Shown here piece after piece: positions 1-5,622 of a DNA stretch of 7,153 nt. The position numbers and the translations under genes were made by a program. Source of the stretch: DATIRA01 sp964553405 (GTDB lineage Bacteria; Pseudomonadota; Gammaproteobacteria; Steroidobacterales; Steroidobacteraceae); the NCBI GenBank assembly GCA_964553405.1, contig CAZKLS010000128.1, positions 1-7,153 of the forward strand, read 5' to 3'. How positions within the stretch are numbered: the stretch's first letter is position 1; the number at the start of each line of letters is the position of its first letter. Under the pieces are notes generated by a model, which worked only from the letters and a program-made list of their open reading frames with translations, had not been told where the DNA came from and did no database searches.

Positions 1-689
1 GCGAATCTTCTGCGCAGCAATCCCGGAGCGATCGCGGCCGCGATCAATGCCGCCTCGATCACCAGTGTGCCGGAGCCGCACATCGGATCCGCGAATGCGC
101 CACCGGCCGCCGCGATTCCAGGCCAGCCGGCCCGCAACAGCAGCGCCGCCGCCAGGTTTTCCTTCAGCGGCGCCTCGACGCCGGCCTGGCGATAGCCACG
201 CCTGTGCAGTGGTTCGCCACAGAGGTCTATCGCGGCTTCGACCCGTTCGCGCACGAAGCGCAGGCTGATCCTCAAGTCCGGAGAGGCGAGGTCCACCGAA
301 GGGCGCAGTCCTTCGCGCTCCCGGAACCGGTCGACGATGGCATCCTTGGCCTTCATCGCCGCGAACTGGGTGTGTCGCAGCCAGGCTGGCGGCTGACCGA
401 CGACGTCGATCGCGATCGAGCCTTCGCCGCGCAAGTGCTCCTCCCAGCGCAGGGCCCGGACGCCCTGGTAGAGCTCATCGGGCGTGCCCGCCGCCAGCTC
501 GCCGAGGCTCAGCAGGATCCGGCTGGCCGTGCGCGAGTGCAGGCAGGCCGCATAGCCGGCCTCGAGCGGCCCGCGGAAGCTGACGCCGGCCGGGTGCTCG
601 CTCTGCACGTCGATTCCGAGGGAACGCAGCTCTCCGGCGAGCAGGTCGGCCACGTTGCGCGGACAGGCGGCGAAGAACTGCAGTTGCAC
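1..689 (-). CDS. rlmL: 23S rRNA (guanine-N2) methyltransferase RlmL, N-terminal part (runs off the window)
   Basis: This is the first 229 codons of a gene whose 3' end lies beyond position 1. RlmL methylates N2 of G2445 in 23S rRNA; in many gammaproteobacteria it is fused to RlmK (m7G2069), and E. coli RlmL is about 700 residues. The visible part covers the N-terminal ferredoxin-like/THUMP region (roughly residues 1-160, with the family stretches SRTASRILL at 52-60 and MKAKDAIVD at 112-120), then LHRRGYR (161-167) and KENLAAALLLRAGWP. The SAM-binding motif I, DPMCGSGT, is at 201-208. The start is GTG at 689-687, which is why a search limited to ATG misses it. An in-frame TGA (698-696), the stop of the upstream nuclease gene, lies only 6 bp before it, so no earlier start is possible. 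A GGAG at 704-701 could serve as ribosome binding site, 11 nt before the GTG. Whether the C-terminal RlmK domain is present cannot be seen. Confidence 0.93.
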   Translation of the reverse strand, partial: MQLQFFAACPRNVADLLAGELRSLGIDVQSEHPAGVSFRGPLEAGYAACLHSRTASRILLSLGELAAGTPDELYQGVRALRWEEHLRGEGSIAIDVVGQPPAWLRHTQFAAMKAKDAIVDRFREREGLRPSVDLASPDLRISLRFVRERVEAAIDLCGEPLHRRGYRQAGVEAPLKENLAAALLLRAGWPGIAAAGGAFADPMCGSGTLVIEAALIAAAIAPGLLRRRF

Positions 690-695
690 GGGATT

Positions 696-2150
696 TCAGT
701 CTCCGCGTCGCTGGACGCGTTCGCGGCCTAGTGGCTGCAGGTCGCGTGGACGGAGCTGGTCGAGCTGACGGCGGATGATCCGGTAAGCGTCGGCGTCGAA
801 ACGCTGGTCGCGGGCGCCCGCGAGGATGCTTTGAACCTCGTCGTCCCCGGTCGCGGTTCCCAGGTGCCTCCAGCGATCGAGTACGTGCAAGACCTCCCCT
901 TCGCCGCCGGGTCCCGGCTCCCTGACGCCGACCGGTCCCGGGAACGGCCAGGGCTTGAGCCGGATGCCGGTCAGCGCGACGCGCAGCCGGGCATCGTGCA
1001 ACGCGCGGGGCTCCTTGCCGATGCAGGCACCCCTGCACTTGCCAAGCTGGTATGCGAAGCAAGAGCCTTCGCCCTGCTCGAGACCCAGCACCTTCATGCA
1101 GAGCCGCTCCTCGCGCGCCTTGCCCTGAAGGGCACGCCATGCGTCGCGCTCGGAGCGGAACGGACCGTGGACGTTCTCGTCAGCCGGCGAGCCCTGCTCG
1201 TCGAGCGGCTCAACGCGCGGCTGCAGGCCCGTCTCGGCCGCGACGAGCCTCAGGCACCACAACCGATCCGAAGCGCGAAGCCGCCGGTTGGCCGCGGGCG
1301 CCAGCTCCTTGACGAGCCTCGACTCGAGCAGCAGTGCCCCGAACTCGCCGCCGGTCTCTATCCAATCTACGCGATGCACCTCGCGGGCGAGCCGGGACTC
1401 CTTGGCCGAACGATCCGCAGCCCCGAAATGCGACAGTACCCGGCTGCGGATGTTGCGGCTCTTACCGACGTACAACGCCGTCCCGGTCTCGCCGCGAAAC
1501 AGGTATACGCCGGGGCCTTCGGGAAGCTCATCGTCGAGCTCCGGCGGCAGTTGCGGCGGGAGCCGCGACTCGCTCAACAGCTCGAGCACCGCCTGCTCTA
1601 GCCGATCGGCGCCCGCCGCGCGCTCCATCGCCTGCATCAGCTGCGGCAGCACCTGCGCATCACCGAGCGCCCGGTGGCGTGCGTCGCAGCCCAGCCCGTA
1701 GCGCTCGATCAGCGTGTCGAGATTGTGCCGGGCGTGCTCGCGGAACAGGCTGCGTGACAGCCGCACGGTGCACAGCACAGGCGACGCATAGCGCTCGCCG
1801 AGCCGGCGGAACTCGCTGCGCAGGAACCCGTAGTCGAAGCGCGCATTGTGCGCGACGAACAGGCGTCCCTCGAGTCTTCGCCGGATCTCATCTCGAAGCG
1901 CGCCGAACTCCGGCGCATCCTCGACCATCTCGTTGCTGATCCCGGTGAACTCGGTGATGGAACCGGGAATCCGTCGCCCCGGGTTCACCAGGCTGCTCCA
2001 TTGCTCGACGACACGCCCGTCGTCGAGCAGCACGATGCCGATCTCGATCACTCGATGTCGGGCGGCCATCCCGCCGGTGGTCTCGAGGTCCACGCAGGCC
2101 ACTGGACCCCGCAGCGACGCGGCGCGAAGCAGCAGGCCGTCTTCGCTCAT
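696..2150 (-). CDS. DnaQ-like 3'-5' exonuclease fused to UvrC/Cho-like GIY-YIG endonuclease
   Basis: A 484-residue two-domain nuclease, probably cytoplasmic and acting in DNA repair. Residues about 15-175 are a DEDDh exonuclease: DLETTG gives D21 and E23, AHNARFDYGFL gives D106, and HRALGD gives H159 and D164 (the DnaQ H-x4-D spacing). Residues about 209-300 are a GIY-YIG domain of the UvrC/Cho type: PGVYLF (213-218), YVGKS (227-231), a likely catalytic arginine R237, the ALLLE glutamate E276 and N288. Then come four cysteines, C351, C364, C372 and C376, spaced C-x12-C-x7-C-x3-C, nearly the pattern of the UvrC iron-sulfur ligands. No UVR (UvrB-binding), RNase H-like or helix-hairpin-helix domain follows, so this is not UvrC. 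The tail after about 400 is not recognisable. The architecture is known from databases, often annotated as DNA polymerase III epsilon-like or Cho; mycobacterial Rv2191 is a longer relative from memory. The start is ATG, 7 bp after the aguB stop, with no strong Shine-Dalgarno, suggesting coupled translation. Exact role and substrate are not shown. Confidence 0.9.
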   Translation of the reverse strand: MSEDGLLLRAASLRGPVACVDLETTGGMAARHRVIEIGIVLLDDGRVVEQWSSLVNPGRRIPGSITEFTGISNEMVEDAPEFGALRDEIRRRLEGRLFVAHNARFDYGFLRSEFRRLGERYASPVLCTVRLSRSLFREHARHNLDTLIERYGLGCDARHRALGDAQVLPQLMQAMERAAGADRLEQAVLELLSESRLPPQLPPELDDELPEGPGVYLFRGETGTALYVGKSRNIRSRVLSHFGAADRSAKESRLAREVHRVDWIETGGEFGALLLESRLVKELAPAANRRLRASDRLWCLRLVAAETGLQPRVEPLDEQGSPADENVHGPFRSERDAWRALQGKAREERLCMKVLGLEQGEGSCFAYQLGKCRGACIGKEPRALHDARLRVALTGIRLKPWPFPGPVGVREPGPGGEGEVLHVLDRWRHLGTATGDDEVQSILAGARDQRFDADAYRIIRRQLDQLRPRDLQPLGRERVQRRGD

Positions 2151-2157
2151 GCGGCGC

Positions 2158-3036
2158 CTAGCCCGTCCGGGAATTCCCGCCGTCGAGCGTCAGCAGCGGA
2201 CCGTAGAGATCCGGTCGGCGGTCCCTGAACACGCCCCAGGCACGGCGCTGCGCACGTACCGCGTCGAGGTCGAAGGTCGCGGTCAGGACGGCCTCGGATT
2301 CCCTGTCGGCCTCGACCACCTTCTCTCCGGTCGGGCCCGCGATGAACGACGAGCCGTAGAAGGTCATCTGGTACTTCTGGCCTGACTCGCTGCCGATCCG
2401 GTTCGACGCCACCAGCGGCACCAGGTTCGCGGCGGCGTGCCCCTGCATGCAGCGCTGCCAGTGGTCGCGGGTGTCCATGCTCGCATCGTGCGGCTCCGAA
2501 CCGATGGCCGTCGGGTACAGCAGCACTTCCGCTCCCATCAACGCCATGCATCGGGCTGACTCGGGGAACCACTGGTCCCAGCAGATCGCTGCGCCGATGC
2601 GCCCGTAGCGGGTCGTCCAGACACGGAAACCCGTGTCGCCGGGCGAGAAATAGAATTTCTCGTGGTACCCCGGCCCCTCTGGAATATGTGACTTGCGGTA
2701 CACGCCCAGGCGCGTGCCGTCCGCGTCGATCATCACCAGCGAGTTGAAGTACGCATTGCCGGCGCGTTCGAAGACACTGAGCGGCAGCACGATCGAAAGC
2801 TCCTCGGCCAGCGCCTGGAACCGGCTGATCACCGGGGAGTCCGCGAGCGGCCGGGCCAGGTCGAAATGACTCGCCAGGTGGTCCTTGCAGAAATACGGAG
2901 TCTCAAAAAGTTCCTGCAAAAGAACGACTTGAGCGCCCTTGCTCGCGGCGTCTCGAACCAGGGTCTCGGCGCGGTCCAGGTTTGCGGCCGGATCCTCGAC
3001 ACAGCGGAACTGCGTGGCGGCCAGCGTGACTTTCAT
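2158..3036 (-). CDS. aguB: N-carbamoylputrescine amidase (nitrilase superfamily)
   Basis: AguB hydrolyses N-carbamoylputrescine to putrescine, CO2 and ammonia. This is the last step of the agmatine route to putrescine, after agmatine deiminase (AguA), and it is cytoplasmic. The 292-residue length is normal. The nitrilase triad is complete: E42 in LLQELFE, K115 in YRKSHIPEGPGY, and C152 in AICWDQWFPE. Further stretches typical of AguB are EKFYFSPGDTGF (126-137), VLLYPTAIGSEP (171-182) and MQGHAAANLVPLVASNRIG. These match AguB much better than beta-ureidopropionase or general nitrilases. The ATG at 3036 has a good Shine-Dalgarno, GAGG, 6 nt upstream. It appears to be the first gene of a minus-strand operon with the nuclease (7-bp gap) and rlmL. 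No aguA is in the window. Codons around E42 are unusually AT-rich for this genome (see findings). Confidence 0.94.
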   Translation of the reverse strand: MKVTLAATQFRCVEDPAANLDRAETLVRDAASKGAQVVLLQELFETPYFCKDHLASHFDLARPLADSPVISRFQALAEELSIVLPLSVFERAGNAYFNSLVMIDADGTRLGVYRKSHIPEGPGYHEKFYFSPGDTGFRVWTTRYGRIGAAICWDQWFPESARCMALMGAEVLLYPTAIGSEPHDASMDTRDHWQRCMQGHAAANLVPLVASNRIGSESGQKYQMTFYGSSFIAGPTGEKVVEADRESEAVLTATFDLDAVRAQRRAWGVFRDRRPDLYGPLLTLDGGNSRTG

Positions 3037-3042
3037 GTCGGT

Positions 3043-3046
3043 CCTC
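3043..3046 (-). promoter_or_regulatory. Shine-Dalgarno of aguB
   Basis: GAGG on the minus strand, 6 nt before the ATG at 3036. It fixes the aguB start, consistent with MKVTLAATQ as the usual N-terminal beta strand of nitrilase-family proteins. Confidence 0.7.
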
Positions 3047-3170
3047 GGTTTTCGATACCCGGTTCCCGGGAAGCGGGAGTCTATGACGCGGCGGCGCCAG
3101 CACCAACCCGGGGTCCGCCGCAGCGGCTTGCGGCCGCCGGGAATGGAGGGTCAGCTTCAGGGACTCCGGC

Positions 3171-3199
3171 GTTATGTGAAACAATTCCTGGCCCTGCAA
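3171..3199 (-). promoter_or_regulatory. Weak sigma70-like promoter candidate for aguB
   Basis: On the minus strand TTGCAG (3199-3194) and CATAAC (3176-3171) are separated by exactly 17 bp. They match the consensus at 3 of 6 and 4 of 6 positions. Transcription would start about 125-130 nt before the aguB ATG. The match is poor enough to occur by chance; its support is the spacing and the location in the less GC-rich part of the gap. Confidence 0.22.
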
Positions 3200-3277
3200 C
3201 GAACGGATCGGAGCTGGCAATAAACCATTGCGTTCCGGGACCGGCCAGCCGCAGTCGAAAGCAAGAAAATCATCTTC

Positions 3278-3283
3278 AGGGAG
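3278..3283 (+). promoter_or_regulatory. Shine-Dalgarno deciding the start of the DUF937-OmpA gene
   Basis: AGGGAG lies 7 nt before the ATG at 3291. This favours that ATG over an in-frame TTG at 3228, which would add 21 residues of low-complexity, charged sequence with no family resemblance. Confidence 0.75.
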
Positions 3284-3290
3284 ACGAAAC

Positions 3291-4361
3291 ATGTCCGAGA
3301 ACCTGCTCGACGCCATCAACGAACTGATCACGCCCGGCCTGCTCGGCCAGGCAGCCGGCGCGCTCGGCGAGCCGGAGGCTGCACTGTCCAAGGGGATGGG
3401 CGCAGTGCTCCCATTGCTGCTGGGCGGCGTCGCAAGCCGCGCCGACGACCAGGACTTCATGTCCTCGTTGTTCGATCTGGTGACTGACAAAGACAACGAC
3501 CCAGGCATCCTGGACGACGTGGGCCGACTGCTCGGCGCCGGTGCCTCGTCGCTGCCGATCATGGCACTTGGCGGCAAGTTCCTGAACCTGCTGTTCGGCA
3601 ACAGGATGGACAACGTCGCCGGCGCCGTCGGCAGTTATGCGGGCCTCAAGCCTTCGGCCGTGTCCTCGATCTTCCGTTTCGCGTCGCCGCTGCTGCTCGG
3701 CATGCTTGGCAGGACGGTGAAGAGCAAGGCGCTCAACGCGGCGGGGCTGGGCGGCCTGCTGCTGGGCCAGAAGAGCAAGTACGCCGCTGCATTGCCAGGG
3801 CCGTTCGCGCGCCTGGACGACTACATCGCGGGCCCGGCACGGCCGGCTCACGCCGCGCCGCCGCCGATGCCCGAGCAGAAGTCCTCGATCTGGCGCTGGC
3901 TGCTGCCGCTGCTGGTGATCCTGGCCGCGCTGTGGCTGCTATCCCGCTGCATGGGTCCGAAGGAGGCACCGGTGACCATGGCTCCGGCGCCGGCGGTCGA
4001 GCCCGCACCGGCCCTCGAGCCCGCGCCGATGGCGATGCCCGAGGCGCCCGTCAGCGCGTATGTCTTCTTCGACATCGACAAGGCCGAATTACCGGCCGCG
4101 GCAGGCGCGGAACTCGCCGGCACGATCGAGTACATGCTCGCGAACCCGTCGGCCAGGGCCAACATCGCCGGCTACCACGATCCGTCCGGAGACAGGGCCT
4201 ACAACGAGGACCTGGCGAAAAACCGTGCAATCGCGGTCCGGGACGCGCTGGTCGCGGCAGGCATCAGCGAGGACCGGTTCGATCTCGACAAGCCGATCGA
4301 GACGACCGGCACCGGTTCGCCGGACGAGGCGCGTCGCGTCGAGGTTCGGATCGTTCCCTGA
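3291..4361 (+). CDS. DUF937 (YidB-like) and OmpA-domain envelope protein
   Basis: A 356-residue protein with three parts. Residues 1 to about 165 form a Gly/Leu/Ala-rich DUF937 region (YidB-like; LLDAINELITPGLLGQAAG at the start), whose function is unknown. One hydrophobic helix, about 201-219 (WRWLLPLLVILAALWLL), is followed by a linker rich in Pro, Ala and Glu with repeated EPAPA units (about 223-252). Residues about 255-356 are an OmpA-like domain: VFFDIDKAEL (258-267), then GYHDPSGDRAYNEDLAKNRA with D297 and R312 at the positions that normally bind diaminopimelate of peptidoglycan, and RRVEVRI at the end. There is no signal peptide, so DUF937 should face the cytoplasm with the OmpA domain in the periplasm. 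C220 directly after the helix is not in a normal lipobox. It is a single-gene unit divergent from aguB and followed by a hairpin terminator. Proteins of this domain order are known but not characterised as far as I recall. A role in envelope or cell-wall attachment is inference. Confidence 0.88.
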   Translation: MSENLLDAINELITPGLLGQAAGALGEPEAALSKGMGAVLPLLLGGVASRADDQDFMSSLFDLVTDKDNDPGILDDVGRLLGAGASSLPIMALGGKFLNLLFGNRMDNVAGAVGSYAGLKPSAVSSIFRFASPLLLGMLGRTVKSKALNAAGLGGLLLGQKSKYAAALPGPFARLDDYIAGPARPAHAAPPPMPEQKSSIWRWLLPLLVILAALWLLSRCMGPKEAPVTMAPAPAVEPAPALEPAPMAMPEAPVSAYVFFDIDKAELPAAAGAELAGTIEYMLANPSARANIAGYHDPSGDRAYNEDLAKNRAIAVRDALVAAGISEDRFDLDKPIETTGTGSPDEARRVEVRIVP

Positions 4362-4402
4362 CGCAGCGCACGGGTGCGCGACGGCGCGCCCGGCTGATCG
4401 CG

Positions 4403-4430
4403 ACCGGGCCCCTTGCGGGGCCCGGTTCGT
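4403..4430 (+). terminator. GC-rich hairpin terminator between convergent genes
   Basis: A perfect 10-bp stem, ACCGGGCCCC (4403-4412) with GGGGCCCGGT (4417-4426), and a 4-nt loop TTGC, begins 41 bp after the plus-strand stop. The plus strand continues TTCGTTTC, a modest T-rich run that overlaps the ackA stop codon (4434-4432). Read on the minus strand the same hairpin starts 5 nt after the ackA stop and has a GCAA (GNRA-type) loop, but no T run follows. It is therefore a plausible intrinsic terminator for the plus-strand gene, and for ackA a stable 3' hairpin that may protect the mRNA end. Confidence 0.72.
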
Positions 4431-4431
4431 T

Positions 4432-5622
4432 TCAGGAGCCCGAGGCGTCGAGCAGCGCCACCGCGTGGCGGGCGATCATGCTCTCCTCGTCGGTCGGAAC
4501 GACCCACGCGGAGACCGCGCTGCGATCGGTGCTGATGCGTGGCCCGTGCCGGGCATTGGCCTCGGCATCGAGTTCGACGCCAAGCCAGGCGCTGCCCTCG
4601 CATATCAGCCGCCTCACCTCCGGCTGGTGCTCGCCGATTCCGGCCGTGAAGACGATCGAATCGAGCCCGCCGAGCGCCGCGGCCAGCGACCCCATCTCGC
4701 GGCAGGCGCGGTACACGAAAACGTCGACGGCCCTGCGCGCGCCGGCCTCGCCGCTCTCGAGCAGCACGCGCATGTCGCTCGAGATACCGGACATGCCGAG
4801 CAGGCCCGACTCCCGGTACAGCAGCCGCTCGATCTCACGCGGCGACATCCCCAGTTCGTCCATCAGGAACAGCAGCACGCCCGGGTCGAGCGAGCCGCTG
4901 CGGGTACCCATCGGCAGGCCCTCGACCGCGGTGAAACCCATCGTCGTAGCGACGCTGCGTCCCGCGGCGAGCGCGCACATGCTCGCGCCGTTGCCCAGGT
5001 GCAGCACGACCGTCCGGCCCGCGGCCGCGGTCGCATCGATGCCGGGCAGCACCGAGGCGATGTATTCGTAAGACAGCCCGTGGAACCCGTAGCGCCGGAC
5101 GCCGGCCGCGGCGAACCTCGGCGGCAGCGCGAACAGTTGCGCCGTCTCCGGAATCGTGGCGTGAAAGGCGGTATCGAAGCAGGCGACCTGCGGCACACCC
5201 GGCCGGCGCTCGAGCAGGCGGCGGATCGCCGCGAGGTTGTGTGGCTGGTGTAGTGGCGCGAGCGGCACGTAGCGTTCGAGCCGCTCGAGCACGGCGCGGT
5301 CCACCCGCGCAGGGGCCCGGAACTCGAGCCCGCCGTGCACGACCCGGTGCCCGACGGCCGCGAGGTCTTCGCCCGCGAGTTCCTCGCGAAGGAAATCCAG
5401 CAGCTCGTCGAGGGCGTCGGAGTGGCCGTCGCACCCAGGGAGCTCGCGGGAGACCACGGCGTGCCCGGCTCGCCGCGCGTCCAGCCTCGGCGAGCTGCCG
5501 ATCCCGGACACCTGGCCGTCCAGCTCGACGGCTAGGGCCGAATCCCGCTTGCGGAACGCGCAGTACTTGATGCTCGAGGACCCGCAGTTCAGCACCAGCA
5601 CGATGTCCGCGCGTGCGTTCAC
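4432..5622 (-). CDS. ackA: Acetate kinase
   Basis: Interconverts acetyl phosphate plus ADP and acetate plus ATP in the cytoplasm; related acyl phosphates may also be used. The 396-residue length is normal for the family. Family motifs are all present: LNCGSSSIKY (11-20), HRVVHGG (92-98, with R93), ACFDTAFH (147-154, with catalytic D150), YGFHGLSYEYIA (178-189, with H182), LHLGNGAS (207-214), GLPMGTRSG (235-243, with R241), SGISSDMR (278-285), FTAGIGEHQP (325-334) and TDEESMIA (377-384, with E379). The start is GTG at 5622-5620, and its last two bases form the stop TGA of the upstream transferase gene (GTGA overlap), so translation is probably coupled. Gene pairing with a phosphotransacetylase-type protein is classical. 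Propionate or butyrate as the true substrate cannot be excluded from sequence alone. Confidence 0.95.
   Translation of the reverse strand: MNARADIVLVLNCGSSSIKYCAFRKRDSALAVELDGQVSGIGSSPRLDARRAGHAVVSRELPGCDGHSDALDELLDFLREELAGEDLAAVGHRVVHGGLEFRAPARVDRAVLERLERYVPLAPLHQPHNLAAIRRLLERRPGVPQVACFDTAFHATIPETAQLFALPPRFAAAGVRRYGFHGLSYEYIASVLPGIDATAAAGRTVVLHLGNGASMCALAAGRSVATTMGFTAVEGLPMGTRSGSLDPGVLLFLMDELGMSPREIERLLYRESGLLGMSGISSDMRVLLESGEAGARRAVDVFVYRACREMGSLAAALGGLDSIVFTAGIGEHQPEVRRLICEGSAWLGVELDAEANARHGPRISTDRSAVSAWVVPTDEESMIARHAVALLDASGS

Larger units (their letters stand above)
3037..3290. other. Divergent intergenic region between aguB and the DUF937-OmpA gene
   Basis: 254 bp without a credible gene. 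It should hold the promoters of both flanking transcription units. The half next to aguB is GC-rich and includes a small inverted repeat, CCCGG-TTC-CCGGG (3058-3070), in the aguB leader. The part around 3170-3275 is clearly less GC-rich than its surroundings, as expected of promoter DNA. I see only a weak minus-strand promoter candidate and none on the plus strand, and no recognisable riboswitch or operator. Confidence 0.6.

Noticed and set aside
831..1601. Plus-strand open frame of 256 codons opposite the nuclease gene
   Set aside because: Its product is Arg/Pro/Ala-rich with no family motif. It mirrors a minus-strand gene with strong motifs, as expected from high GC content removing stops on the opposite strand.
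696..2150. Calling the fusion nuclease UvrC or the replicative epsilon subunit DnaQ
   Set aside because: UvrC lacks an N-terminal exonuclease and has C-terminal UVR, RNase H-like and HhH parts missing here. DnaQ is about half this length and has no GIY-YIG domain.
3228..3290. TTG-initiated N-terminal extension of the DUF937-OmpA protein
   Set aside because: It has no Shine-Dalgarno and no family resemblance, while the ATG at 3291 has AGGGAG at ideal spacing and starts with typical DUF937 sequence.
3200..3290. Sigma70 promoter for the plus-strand DUF937-OmpA gene
   Set aside because: Candidate hexamers around CAATAA (3218-3223) and GAAAAT (3265-3270) have no acceptable -35 element at 16-18 bp. 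A promoter must exist in the gap but I cannot point to it.
3276..3851. Minus-strand open frame opposite the DUF937 region
   Set aside because: No recognisable domain, and its Gln/Arg/Ala-rich composition is that of a reversed GC-rich coding sequence.
4060..5253. Plus-strand open frame of 397 codons across the OmpA domain and ackA
   Set aside because: It overlaps two well-supported genes in another frame or strand, its product is low-complexity and very Arg-rich, and it crosses the terminator hairpin.
4432..5622. Butyrate kinase as the identity of the kinase
   Set aside because: The HRVVHGG, ACFDTAFH, GLPMGTRSG and FTAGIGEH motifs and the 396-residue length are those of acetate kinases; butyrate kinases are shorter and differ in these motifs.
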